Below are positions 29,391 through 39,328 of a stretch of 43,876 nucleotides of DNA, one piece after another. The stretch comes from Rhodospirillales bacterium (GTDB lineage Bacteria > Pseudomonadota > Alphaproteobacteria > Bin95). The translations under genes were made by a program, and so were the position numbers. The DNA lies in the NCBI GenBank assembly GCA_008081395.1, contig VMCJ01000029.1:1-43876 (forward strand), read 5' to 3'. Under the pieces are notes generated by a model that was not told the origin of the DNA, did not search any database, and saw nothing but the letters and a program-made list of their open reading frames with translations. The stretch's first letter is position 1. Each line of letters begins with the position of its first letter.

Positions 29391-30995
29391 ATGACCGACC
29401 AAGATATTTTCGATTTCATTGTTGTTGGCGCAGGTTCGGCAGGTGCAGCGTTGGCCGCTCGACTCTCAGAAAACGGTCGATACCAGGTACTTTTACTTGA
29501 GGCAGGACCAGCAAAAAATTTTTGGTCTCAAATTCCCATTGGTTACGCAAAATTAATATCTAACCCTGTCGCCAACTGGCTTTACTCTTCGGAACCTGAA
29601 GAGGGCACCGGTAACAGAGCGCTCCCAGCTCCACGCGGCAAACTACTTGGGGGTTCATCGTCCATCAATGGACTTGTCTTCGTGCGAGGACAGGCGCGCG
29701 ATTACGATCAATGGTCTCAATTAGGCTGCCGAGGCTGGTCTTATGCAGACGTCCTACCGGCTTTTAAAAAACTAGAAAACTACGAAGGTGGAGCTGACGA
29801 GTTTCGAGGTAACGATGGGCCTATACGTGTAACGCATCCAGACGAAAGAGGCGAACTTTACGATAGACTTATAAGGGCCGCTGCCGAAGTTGGGGTACCC
29901 AACCCCAAGGACTACAACGGCTTGGACCAACATGGAATTTCCATGAGCCAGGCAACCATTTCAAATGGCAAACGTATGAGCACAGCCGCCTGCTATCTTG
30001 AGCCAGCTAAAAATCGCAAAAATCTTCGCATAGAAACGGAAGCCCTTACAGAGCGTCTTATATTGGAGGGAAAGCGGGTAGTTGGTGTAGCCTACAACCA
30101 AAATGGCAAAACAAAAGAAGCTCGGGCTGGCCGCGAAGTTATTATATCGGCGGGTAGCTTTAACTCTCCCCAGATTTTAGAAGTTTCTGGTATTGGTCGC
30201 CCAGACAATCTTATGTCCGCAGGGGTTAAAGTTCAGCATGAATTGGCTGGGGTAGGTGAAAATCTACGTGACCACTATGCACCACGCACGCGTTGGGCTG
30301 TTGGCAAGCGTGGCGTAACCTATAATGATAAAGCGGGTGGCGTAGGTCTAATATGGCAAGCACTGCGCTACGGCCTGACGCGCAAGGGAATGATGGGAAT
30401 ACCAGCTGCGCCAATTCGAGCCTTTGTCAAATCTTCACCCCACCTAGATGCTCCCGACTGCCTGCTAGGATGGGTTCCTATGCTATACGAGCCTGGCTAC
30501 AAACTCTCTAAACAGGCAGGCTTCACTTGTTACGCCCACGTTATGCGTCCAGAAAGCAAAGGCAGCGTCCATATCAAAGGCCCTAGCACAGCAACGCCTC
30601 CAGCTATCCGCTACAATTTTCTATCAGCCGCCCCAGACGTCGAGCTTACCATAGCGGCCATACGGATGGCTCGCTCCATTATGCGCGCACCGGCTATGGC
30701 TGATTTGGATTTGCATGAAATTGCTCCTGGTCAAATTGCAGAGACTGATGCCGAGATCGAGGCCTGGGCAAGAGCTGCAGGTGAGACCACATATCATCCA
30801 GTCGGCACCTGCAAAATGGGTCGAGATGATGATCCAATGGCGGTGCTAAATCCACGTCTTCAAGTGCGCGGATTGAATGGTCTCAGAGTGGCTGATGCCT
30901 CAATAATGCCAACACTGATCTCAGGGAATACAAATGCTCCCTCAATTATGATTGGAGAAAAAGCCGCTGAAATGGTGCTTGAAGACGCCGCCTGA
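29391..30995 (+). CDS. GMC family FAD oxidoreductase (choline dehydrogenase-like, copy 1)
   Basis: VVGAGSAGAALAARLSE, GKLLGGSSSINGLVFVRGQ, AGSFNSPQILEVSGIG, TTYHPVGTCKMG, SGNTNAPSIMIGEKAAEM. Confidence 0.95.
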   Translation: MTDQDIFDFIVVGAGSAGAALAARLSENGRYQVLLLEAGPAKNFWSQIPIGYAKLISNPVANWLYSSEPEEGTGNRALPAPRGKLLGGSSSINGLVFVRGQARDYDQWSQLGCRGWSYADVLPAFKKLENYEGGADEFRGNDGPIRVTHPDERGELYDRLIRAAAEVGVPNPKDYNGLDQHGISMSQATISNGKRMSTAACYLEPAKNRKNLRIETEALTERLILEGKRVVGVAYNQNGKTKEARAGREVIISAGSFNSPQILEVSGIGRPDNLMSAGVKVQHELAGVGENLRDHYAPRTRWAVGKRGVTYNDKAGGVGLIWQALRYGLTRKGMMGIPAAPIRAFVKSSPHLDAPDCLLGWVPMLYEPGYKLSKQAGFTCYAHVMRPESKGSVHIKGPSTATPPAIRYNFLSAAPDVELTIAAIRMARSIMRAPAMADLDLHEIAPGQIAETDAEIEAWARAAGETTYHPVGTCKMGRDDDPMAVLNPRLQVRGLNGLRVADASIMPTLISGNTNAPSIMIGEKAAEMVLEDAA

Positions 30996-31049
30996 CTTAA
31001 CTCAGCATTGGTGACAGTTACAAGCAACCTAGAAAAAGGAAGATTTTCA

Positions 31050-31517
31050 ATGGACCGCATGCAGTTAAAAACAGAATTTCTCTGCAGATTAGCATTGAAT
31101 GTCCACCTTCCTCTGACGGATGTTGGAGGAACACCACACGGTGACCGATTGGTCGCTCGCATTACAGGTGGAACTTTTTCTGGTCCGAAATTAAAAGGAC
31201 ATATCCACGATGGGGGTGGAGATTGGTTGCTCACCGGCACCGACGGAGTTTCTAAAATTGACGTTCGGATGACCTTAGAAACAGACGATGGTGCGCTTCT
31301 ATACACAACTTACCATGGCTTTCGACATGGCCCTGAGGCAGTGATGGCAGATCTCTTAAAGGGCAAGAATGTCGATCCAAACCTTTACTATTTTCGCACA
31401 TCACCAAGGTTTGAAACCGCCTCAAAAAAATACATGTGGCTTAATAGTATTCTTACGGTTGCTGTCGGCCGAAGGGATCCAGCGGGACCCGTCTATGACG
31501 TATATGAAATTCTCTAG
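31050..31517 (+). CDS. DUF3237 domain protein
   Basis: MDRMQLKTEFLCRLALNVHLPLTDVGGTPHGDRLVARITGGTFSGPKLKGHIHDGGGDWLLTG...LETDDGALLYTTYHGFRHGP; ATG 31050 preceded by AAAGGAAG; ORF track starts at GTG 31008. Confidence 0.88.
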   Translation: MDRMQLKTEFLCRLALNVHLPLTDVGGTPHGDRLVARITGGTFSGPKLKGHIHDGGGDWLLTGTDGVSKIDVRMTLETDDGALLYTTYHGFRHGPEAVMADLLKGKNVDPNLYYFRTSPRFETASKKYMWLNSILTVAVGRRDPAGPVYDVYEIL

Positions 31518-32392
31518 TCCCTCTTAAATTTGTAATCGAAACGATCAGGTCCATCCATCGTAACAGTACCCACCGTTGGAGCGGGAAAGTGTATGGGCAA
31601 AAGAAGCACATCGGTTCCAGCCACCTCAGACAAAAATTTTCGACGAGAGCGAGCTGCCTCCTTTTGATCCCAGTCTGGATTTACTGACCAATCGGGCTCT
31701 CTGCACTGAATGGCATGGTGCATCATGTCCCCAGTAATAATCGCTGTTTCCCCTTTAGAATGAAGGTTAACGCAACAATGGCAGGGTGAATGACCTGGAG
31801 TTGGGGTAAGAGTTACCAAATCATCTAGTTTGTAGTCGTCGTCAACTAATAGAGCTTGTCCTGCCTCTACTATTGGTAAGCAATTATCTCGAAAAACTGT
31901 ACCTGGAGGATTTGCGCCCTTTGCATGCTCAGCTTCCCAAATCGCATATTCACCCTTATGAAAAATGTATTTTGCATTAGGAAATGTGGGGACCCAACGA
32001 CCATCCTTCAGGGTTGTATTCCATCCTGTATGATCAATGTGCAAGTGAGTACAAAAAACGTAGTCTACATCTTCAAATTTTACGCCAAGCGCAAATAACT
32101 CTTCCCGCCAACGTTCTTTGCCGGGAAAATCAAATGGTGCCGGATGGCCTTTATGCTCACCAGTACACGTATCAACCAAAATAGTGAGATTTGGTGTTCG
32201 GATAACAAAGGTCTGGTAAGTCATCACCAACTTCCCAGTGGTGGGGTCAAACACCTCTGGCTCCATTTTTGGAACATGTGCTTGAAAAGTTGCTTCATCG
32301 AAGTCTGGAAAGAAGTCCTCAGGTTTGCGCCATGGCCCATCTCTCTCAATAACAGCATCAATAGTTATGTCACCGATCTTGATTTGCCTCAT
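31514..32392 (-). CDS. MBL-fold metallo-hydrolase, lactonase-like (copy 1)
   Basis: FCTHLHIDHTGW (HxHxDH), PTPGHSPCHCCVNL, IITGDMMHHAIQ, LLPIHFPAP; GGGAGG SD suits second Met at 32392 (ORF track start 32398). Confidence 0.9.
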   Translation of the reverse strand: MRQIKIGDITIDAVIERDGPWRKPEDFFPDFDEATFQAHVPKMEPEVFDPTTGKLVMTYQTFVIRTPNLTILVDTCTGEHKGHPAPFDFPGKERWREELFALGVKFEDVDYVFCTHLHIDHTGWNTTLKDGRWVPTFPNAKYIFHKGEYAIWEAEHAKGANPPGTVFRDNCLPIVEAGQALLVDDDYKLDDLVTLTPTPGHSPCHCCVNLHSKGETAIITGDMMHHAIQCREPDWSVNPDWDQKEAARSRRKFLSEVAGTDVLLLPIHFPAPTVGTVTMDGPDRFDYKFKRD

Positions 32393-32491
32393 GAACATCC
32401 TCCCAGAAAAGGTTTAAGCTCAGATTAATCCCTGGTTGACTCTACCGCCAGATATCGGACCCTCATTATTGAAAAAAATGGAACCCTAAAA

Positions 32492-33892
32492 ATGCTAACA
32501 CCGTTCGAAGAAGTTATGTCGATCCGATCCCTCACTTCTCCAGAGCCTGAGGAAGTAGAGATAATAGGTAGTGAACCAATCCTTTCCACCAAATTTCGTA
32601 TAGGGACAACCGCTGCAGCCGTTCTGGCAGGAATTGGTGTTGCAACTAACGATATTTGGGAGATGAAAACCGGCAGACGCCAAAAGGTGAAGATCAATAT
32701 GCGTCACACGGCAGCCGCCCTTCGAAGCTCAAATTATTTGCAGCGTCCGGACGGGAGTGGAGGCTGGGAAAATTGTGTAAATCGTGCCCATGAGGACATG
32801 ATCGCAATAACTCAACCTTGGCCAACAAAAGATGGACGGTGGTTTTTACCTCACTTTGGCTTACCTCACCTTCAAAAACGGGTTCTTAACTTGCTCGGCG
32901 CGGAGCCCAATCCCAAAAGTGTTGCAGCTGCTGTTTCCCGTCACGATGCGATCGAACTTGAACAGGCAATCGACGAAATTCGTGCATGCGGAGCTATGGT
33001 GCGAAGTAACGAAGAGTGGCTAGCAACTGAACATGGCAAAGTGTTAGCGGGAAAGCCGATAGTTGAAATTATAAAAATTGGCGACAGTGAACCTGAACCG
33101 TTACCCGATGGACCACGTCCATTATCAGGAATTCGAGCACTGGATTTAACAAGAATTCTAGCTGGACCAATTTCTGCCCGCTCACTTGCTGAACATGGTG
33201 CCGATGTCCTCATGGTAACCGCTCCCCATCTACCCCAAATTGCCGAACATGTGATTGACACAAGCCATGGGAAACGCAGTTGTTTTTTGGATCTCCGAGA
33301 CGACAAAGATGCTGAGAAACTTAAATTTCTGGCAAGTAATGCTGATATCTTTACCCAAGGATACCGCCCCGGCATTATTGCCAGCCATGGCTTTGCACCA
33401 GATGACCTGGCAACGATCCGCCCAGGCATAATTTATGTGTCAATAAGCTGTTTTGGTGCCGACGGTCCTTTCAGCCACAGAGCAGGCTGGGAACAAGTCG
33501 CCCAGACAGTAACGGGTATTGCTCAAGAAGGCTCTCCCGAACGTCCAAAACTACTCCCTGCAGCCGCCAATGATTACACCACCGGATATCTTGCAGCGTA
33601 CGGTGTTCTTTTAGCTTTAGCACGCCGCGCCAAAGACGGTGGCAGCTACCACGTCCGCGTCTCGCTATGCCAATCTGGGATGTTCATTTATCGTCAAGGA
33701 AACGTAAAATTCTCGGAACCAAATTATGACTTTCCAACCTCAGAACTAGATAATTATAGATGCGAAAGTAAGCTAGCAGCAGGTCCTATTCGCCATTTGG
33801 CACCTGTGTTGCAAATGTCAGAGACGCAGCCTTTTTGGGAACTTCCTTCCCCAACCCTTGGAGGCAATTCCGCCGAATGGCAAACTAGATAA
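32492..33892 (+). CDS. CaiB/BaiF-type (class III) CoA-transferase with non-canonical domain order
   Basis: Canonical N-terminal CaiB-like motif LSGIRALDLTRILAGPISARSLAEHGADVLMV occurs in the middle of the ORF, followed by SHGKRSCFLDLRD, IFTQGYRPGIIASHGF, IIYVSISCFGADGPF; N-terminal half carries WLATEHGKVLAGKPIVEI resembling the C-terminal part of the family. Confidence 0.85.
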   Translation: MLTPFEEVMSIRSLTSPEPEEVEIIGSEPILSTKFRIGTTAAAVLAGIGVATNDIWEMKTGRRQKVKINMRHTAAALRSSNYLQRPDGSGGWENCVNRAHEDMIAITQPWPTKDGRWFLPHFGLPHLQKRVLNLLGAEPNPKSVAAAVSRHDAIELEQAIDEIRACGAMVRSNEEWLATEHGKVLAGKPIVEIIKIGDSEPEPLPDGPRPLSGIRALDLTRILAGPISARSLAEHGADVLMVTAPHLPQIAEHVIDTSHGKRSCFLDLRDDKDAEKLKFLASNADIFTQGYRPGIIASHGFAPDDLATIRPGIIYVSISCFGADGPFSHRAGWEQVAQTVTGIAQEGSPERPKLLPAAANDYTTGYLAAYGVLLALARRAKDGGSYHVRVSLCQSGMFIYRQGNVKFSEPNYDFPTSELDNYRCESKLAAGPIRHLAPVLQMSETQPFWELPSPTLGGNSAEWQTR

Positions 33893-34055
33893 AGGGTTGG
33901 ATGAACGACGTGAGCATTGACAGCAAATTTATTTGCTTAAAATAAAATTTGGGTAATCTTTTTATGAAATAGGTTGGTTTAACGCTCAATTTCTCAATCG
34001 AACTAAGTTGAGGTATCTAAACATCAATCTGCAAGGATAAAGGAATTCAAGGAAC

Positions 34056-35669
34056 ATGCCTGAAACATCTGAGGCCCAATTCGATGCTATTGTCATTGGA
34101 GCTGGATTTGCTGGGATGTATCAGCTCCACCTTCTAAGAGACAAACTTGGCCTAAAGGTTCGAGTTCTTGAACAAGGCAGCGGTGTGGGTGGAACATGGT
34201 ACTGGAACCGTTATCCAGGAGCTCGCTGCGATACGGAAAGCCATGCTTACTGCTACACATTTTCTGAGTCACTTTACTGCAGTTGGGATTGGTCAGAGCG
34301 TTACCCCGAGCAACCAGAAATTATGCGGTATTTAAATTTTGCCGCAGATCAACTGGATCTGAAGAAAGATATTCAATTTGATACCAGAGTTTCTGGAGCC
34401 TCCTGGGATGAAGATGTCCGTTGTTGGAGGATAATGACTGAAAACCACGGCGAATATACTGCTCGGTTTTTGATCACAGCAGTTGGCTGCCTTTCAGCTG
34501 CTAATATTCCAAACTTCAAGGGCCTTGATAGCTTTAAAGGTCAATGGATACACACAGGATCGTGGCCTCAAGATGGAGTAGATTTCTCTGGAAAACGTGT
34601 CGGTTTAATTGGCACTGGCTCAACTGGCGTTCAGGCAACTCCTGTTATTGCTAAAGAAGCGGATCATCTCACTGTATTCCAACGAACACCAAACTATTCG
34701 GTCCCTGCACGCAACGCGCCTCTAACCGAAGACTTCAAACGCTCGGTCCACAAAAATTTTGAAGAGATCGCACGCAATATGAAAGCAACAACCAATGGTC
34801 ATCCTTGGGGCGTTGAAAATCGTCGAGCAGTTGAGACCTCTGCTGACGAACAAGAAAGGTTGCTCGAGGCAGCATGGCAAGTAGGGGGAATGCAGTTCAG
34901 GGCAGTATTCAATGATATCATGGTAGATGAAGCTGCTAATAAGGTAATGGCGGACTTCGTAACAAGAAAAATTCGTGAAACGGTAAAAGACCCGATAACA
35001 GCAGAAAAACTAACCGCTTTTGACCATCATTATTCTACAAAGCGTCCAATCATCGATAGCCACTATTTTGAAACATACAATCGTGAAAATGTATCTCTTG
35101 TAGATGTTAAAGAAGCACCAATTGAAGAGATCACACCTCGTGGTCTGCGGACGTCTGATGGCACTGAGTACGATCTAGACATTATTGTGTTTGCTACTGG
35201 TTATGACGGAGTGACCGGTCCTTTAACTAGGCTTAATCTTATTGGCCGCGATGGTCTTTCTCTTGGGGATGTTTGGCAAGAAGGTCCAAAAACTTATCTC
35301 GGCTTGCAAGTCGAGGGGTTCCCTAACTTGTTCACAATTACTGGGCCACAAAGCCCTTCTGTATTAACGAACATGCCAGTTGCAATTGAACAACATGCTG
35401 AGTGGATAGCCAATGCTATTACTCACATTGACCAAATTGGCGCAAGTTGTATGGAACCCACTTCTACAGCGGTGAATGAATGGGAAACCCAAGTTCAGAA
35501 AGCTGCTCAAGCCACCTTACTGATTACGGCAAAATCTTCATGGTATCTTGGCGCAAATGTTCCAGGAAAACCTCGTGTCTTCTTACCCTATGCTGGAGGA
35601 ATGGCCCGCTACCGAGATATTTGTGAAGACGTAGTTGAACAAAATTATAAGGGTTTTAAGGTAGCCTAA
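34056..35669 (+). CDS. Flavin-containing Baeyer-Villiger-type monooxygenase (copy 2)
   Basis: VIGAGFAGMYQLHLLR, GVGGTWYWNRYPGARCDTES, BVMO fingerprint FKGQWIHTGSWP (34533-34568), LIGTGSTGVQATP. Confidence 0.93.
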   Translation: MPETSEAQFDAIVIGAGFAGMYQLHLLRDKLGLKVRVLEQGSGVGGTWYWNRYPGARCDTESHAYCYTFSESLYCSWDWSERYPEQPEIMRYLNFAADQLDLKKDIQFDTRVSGASWDEDVRCWRIMTENHGEYTARFLITAVGCLSAANIPNFKGLDSFKGQWIHTGSWPQDGVDFSGKRVGLIGTGSTGVQATPVIAKEADHLTVFQRTPNYSVPARNAPLTEDFKRSVHKNFEEIARNMKATTNGHPWGVENRRAVETSADEQERLLEAAWQVGGMQFRAVFNDIMVDEAANKVMADFVTRKIRETVKDPITAEKLTAFDHHYSTKRPIIDSHYFETYNRENVSLVDVKEAPIEEITPRGLRTSDGTEYDLDIIVFATGYDGVTGPLTRLNLIGRDGLSLGDVWQEGPKTYLGLQVEGFPNLFTITGPQSPSVLTNMPVAIEQHAEWIANAITHIDQIGASCMEPTSTAVNEWETQVQKAAQATLLITAKSSWYLGANVPGKPRVFLPYAGGMARYRDICEDVVEQNYKGFKVA

Positions 35670-35771
35670 AGTCGAAGCAGTGATGAACCTAAGTCGCTGC
35701 CAAACTGTGATCTACAGAGTTTAAAACTGACGCCACATGTTAAGAGATTGGCCCCAGCTTCATAAAGAGAG

Positions 35772-36653
35772 CTAGAGCTGCCAGCGCTCAGGTATGACTT
35801 TGAAGCCACTACGATCACGCACAACATAACTGCAGGCGGGGAAGTGAAGGTGCATACCAGCTACTAATAGCCGATCACTTGCCACCATATCACATACACG
35901 CTGGCGAGTAGCTCCTGCCTGAGCAGGGTCACTGTCCATAGCCATGGTGACATGAGGCATCGGGGCCTGGATATCAGGGACATGCATAATGTCACCCCAA
36001 ATCAAAAGCTGCTCATTACCTGATTGAACATTAAACATGCTATGGCCTGGCGTATGTCCATGAGCAGCCATTGCGATCACACCAGGGAACACTTCGTCAC
36101 CATCGGCAAACATGCGCATTTGTTTTTTATAAGGTGCAACCTGCTCTCGGGTAGCCTGAAAGAAAAGTTGTTTTTCTCGTTCGGTGCCCCGGGCCATAGC
36201 TGCATCATCCTCCCAATGCTTCAGCTCGTTCTCGTGAAAAACAAGCTCGGCATTTGGAAAAAAAGGCGTCCAGCTATTTCTATCGCTCAGACCAGCTGAG
36301 TGATCAGGATGCATGTGAGTAAGTAGAATAGTATCTATGTCCGTTGTCTTGATACCAGCCGCCTGGAGGTTTTGCATCATCCAACCACCTGTGTCTGCCA
36401 TATAGGTGCCACACCCAGTGTCAACCAAAGCAAGCTTACCTTGGGAATGGATTAAAAAGGTATTCACTGAAGTCTTACGACCTTTTGCAGGACCAAAGGC
36501 ATCAACAATCATTCGTTGGGCATCTTCTTCAGCAATATTATGCAGAACGTCCAACGTTCCCATTAAGTATCCATCGGAAACTACCGTTACAGTTATGTCT
36601 CCAACCTGTCGGTGATAAATGCCAGGTATTTGGCCTGCTGGGGGCGTAACCAT
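35772..36653 (-). CDS. MBL-fold metallo-hydrolase, lactonase-like (copy 2)
   Basis: ILLTHMHPDHSAGL (HxHxDH), AAHGHTPGHSMFNV, IWGDIMHV, VAGMHLHFPA; ORF track start TTG 36671, ATG 36653 preferred. Confidence 0.9.
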   Translation of the reverse strand: MVTPPAGQIPGIYHRQVGDITVTVVSDGYLMGTLDVLHNIAEEDAQRMIVDAFGPAKGRKTSVNTFLIHSQGKLALVDTGCGTYMADTGGWMMQNLQAAGIKTTDIDTILLTHMHPDHSAGLSDRNSWTPFFPNAELVFHENELKHWEDDAAMARGTEREKQLFFQATREQVAPYKKQMRMFADGDEVFPGVIAMAAHGHTPGHSMFNVQSGNEQLLIWGDIMHVPDIQAPMPHVTMAMDSDPAQAGATRQRVCDMVASDRLLVAGMHLHFPACSYVVRDRSGFKVIPERWQL

Positions 36654-36769
36654 GCCAATAGCTTCCTTCAAATAAGCGGATATATAGTCACATCATGCTG
36701 CCATGGTGAGCTTTTAGTAACAATGAAAAACTAAGATTCATTAAGAAATATCGGGAAGATAGAAAATAC

Positions 36770-37600
36770 CTAAAACGGCACCTCTCCCCTAACTAATACA
36801 CGATGCATCACACGGCCAATTTTCAAATCGTAATCAGCGTGCGCCCGATGAGAAACCCCACGATTGTCCCAGATTATTAAATCTCCAGGAAGCCAGCGGT
36901 GCCGGTAGATGACTTCCGAAACTATAGTTCTGTCGAGCAACTGATCTACAAAAATGCGGCTAGCTTCAGGTGTCATGCCTTCGATACATTCTGTTTTACC
37001 AGGGTGTAAATAGATGCCTTGCCTTCCCGTATCAGGATGAGTGCGGATCAGCGGATGACTTTGTCTTTCACCAAATCGGCTTCGGTCTTCATCGCTAACA
37101 TACGAATGATCTTCAATTTTGTTCAAAGTGCGCAGATTTACTAACTCTTTGCGCTCGTCCTCTGACAAAAGGCCATAAGCTCTTTGCATATTTGCAAAAC
37201 TAGTATCACCACCAGTTTCTGGAAGGTTAACGGCATAAAGCACCGTAAACTTCGGCGGCATGGCATGGTTGGTATGATCGGTATGCCAGGCTCTTGAACC
37301 AACGGGCATAGATTTTCCATCTGGCCCAGGCTGTACATTCCTACTATCTAAAACTGCTATATCCGGATGCTCAGGCATTAGCATTTCAGTTAGGTGCTGA
37401 GGCATGATTTCGCCAAACATTCGAACAGCAGCAACGAGTTGATCTGGGTTTAGATTTTGGTTCCTCACGACCAATACTAGGTGCTCTGCCAACTCTGATT
37501 TAAGCGTTTGAAGTTCACTGTCTAAAACAGGGTTTCTGAAATCAATGCCAAAAACCTCCGCACCTAAGGCATCACTGATTGGTCTAATTTTCAAAGACAT
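36770..37600 (-). CDS. TauD/TfdA family Fe(II)/2-oxoglutarate-dependent dioxygenase
   Basis: RAWHTDHTNHAMPPKFTVLYAVNLPETGGDTSFANM (HxD), DLIIWDNRGVSHRAHADY (His), GRVMHRVLVRG (Arg). Confidence 0.92.
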   Translation of the reverse strand: MSLKIRPISDALGAEVFGIDFRNPVLDSELQTLKSELAEHLVLVVRNQNLNPDQLVAAVRMFGEIMPQHLTEMLMPEHPDIAVLDSRNVQPGPDGKSMPVGSRAWHTDHTNHAMPPKFTVLYAVNLPETGGDTSFANMQRAYGLLSEDERKELVNLRTLNKIEDHSYVSDEDRSRFGERQSHPLIRTHPDTGRQGIYLHPGKTECIEGMTPEASRIFVDQLLDRTIVSEVIYRHRWLPGDLIIWDNRGVSHRAHADYDLKIGRVMHRVLVRGEVPF

Positions 37601-37647
37601 TTCCTAGCACTCCACTTGAAGAACTCATCTGAAATTCAGACATCAAA

Positions 37648-39249
37648 TCAGGCTGCATCAGCTAAGATCATTTCAGAAGCTTTCTCACCAATCATAATTG
37701 AAGGCGCATTAGTATTCCCAGAAGACAAAGTAGGCATGATTGAGGCATCTGCTACCCTCAAACCGGTTAAGCCATGCACTCGCAGCCGCTCGTCGACCAC
37801 CGCCAACGGATCAGAACCCATCTTACAAGTACCGACTGGGTGATATGTCGTTTCGGCCGTTTGCTTAACCCAAGCCATAAGTTCATCATCATCTTGTAAA
37901 CCAGGATTGGGAAATATCTCTTCAACCTGGAGATGCTGCATAGCGGGCATACCCATTATCTCTCTGGTCATCCGGATACCATGCAAAGTAATTTCCGCAT
38001 CTGGCGGCGATGAAAGAAAGTTGAAATTAATTTCCGGCTGAACATATGGATCATCACTTCCGATATGAATACTTCCTGTACTTTCAGACCGAAGCGGATG
38101 AGTAAAAGTCGTAATGCCAGACTCTTCGTCAATCCTATAACCTGGAGCCACCAGAAGCGGAAACCAACCAATGCAAGCATCTGGTGACTCTAAGCCTCCT
38201 CTGGTTCTGAAAAATGCTCGTACAGGCGCTGCTGGCAAGCCTAATAAGCCAGTGCGTTTAAAGAAAAATTTAAAAGCTTCTCGAACAATGCCAAGACCGC
38301 GAGCTTTATCATTATAAGTGAAGCCTCGAGCCCCAATTCGCCAACGCATCCGGGGAGCGTAATGATCTCGCAAATTTTCTCCTACACCTGCCAGGTCATG
38401 TACTACATCGATTCCAAGGTTTCGTAGACGGGAAGATTGACCAATACCTGAGAGTTCAAGCAATTGCGGTGATTTTACAGAGCCTGCAGACACTATCACC
38501 TCTCGGCCGGCTCGCGCCTTATGAACAGTTCCCCTTCTGGAATAAGAAACACCAACGCATCGACTACCCTCAAAAAGCAAACAATCGGCTAGGGCTTCAG
38601 ATATAATTTTAAGGTTGCTTCGAGTCTTGGCAGGTTCAAGATAACAATGGGCAGTACTTTGACGGCGCCCCCTAGATATTGTTGTCTGACTTATTGAGAC
38701 CCCTTCTTGACTAGCTCCATTATAATCTGAATTGAAAGGTAAGCCGGCTTGCTGGCTAGCATCTAAGATTGCCTGATAAAGAGGCTCAACCTCAGGTATC
38801 TCCGTAACCCTAAGAGGTCCTGAGCGACCGCGATACTCCTCGTCACCTCCATCAAACTGCTCCATCTTTTGGAAGAACGGAAGCACCTCACGATAGCTCC
38901 AGCCTCGGTTCCCAAGTTGGGCCCAGGTGTCATAATCTAGCGACTGGCCTCTGACAAAAATCATGCCATTTATTGCACTTGAACCTCCCAAGAGTTTGCC
39001 ACGAGGAACAGGCATACGGCGTCCGTTAGTATTCTCTTCTGGCTCGGCGCTGTAGCACCAATTTGCATCTGGGTTTTCTATTAATCTACCAAAACCGATT
39101 GGAATGCGCGTCCAGATGTTGTTTGGCTTTCCCGCTTCGAGCAGTAAAACTCTTGTCCTTTCATCTGCACTAAGCCGGTTGGCAAGCACAGCACCCGCTG
39201 AACCTGCCCCAATAATAATGTAATCAAAGACCTCTTCTATTGTTTCCAT
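37648..39249 (-). CDS. GMC family FAD oxidoreductase (copy 2)
   Basis: IIGAGSAGAVLANRLS, GKLLGGSSAINGMIFVRGQ, AGSVKSPQLLELSGIG, TTYHPVGTCKMGSD, SGNTNAPSIMIGEKASEM. Confidence 0.95.
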   Translation of the reverse strand: METIEEVFDYIIIGAGSAGAVLANRLSADERTRVLLLEAGKPNNIWTRIPIGFGRLIENPDANWCYSAEPEENTNGRRMPVPRGKLLGGSSAINGMIFVRGQSLDYDTWAQLGNRGWSYREVLPFFQKMEQFDGGDEEYRGRSGPLRVTEIPEVEPLYQAILDASQQAGLPFNSDYNGASQEGVSISQTTISRGRRQSTAHCYLEPAKTRSNLKIISEALADCLLFEGSRCVGVSYSRRGTVHKARAGREVIVSAGSVKSPQLLELSGIGQSSRLRNLGIDVVHDLAGVGENLRDHYAPRMRWRIGARGFTYNDKARGLGIVREAFKFFFKRTGLLGLPAAPVRAFFRTRGGLESPDACIGWFPLLVAPGYRIDEESGITTFTHPLRSESTGSIHIGSDDPYVQPEINFNFLSSPPDAEITLHGIRMTREIMGMPAMQHLQVEEIFPNPGLQDDDELMAWVKQTAETTYHPVGTCKMGSDPLAVVDERLRVHGLTGLRVADASIMPTLSSGNTNAPSIMIGEKASEMILADAA

Positions 39250-39328
39250 CTTGATCTAATTGCCTCCCTCGACTTGGAGGAAGCGTAGCCAAACGAAAGA
39301 GCATAGCAATCCTTTTAGCCACTTTGAG

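Noticed and set aside
30860-31306. 148-aa minus-strand ORF
   Set aside because: Spans antisense of the GMC 3' end and DUF3237; Ser-rich shadow frame without recognisable motifs.
32941-33429. 162-aa minus-strand ORF
   Set aside because: Antisense to the CoA-transferase coding frame, which has clear family motifs.
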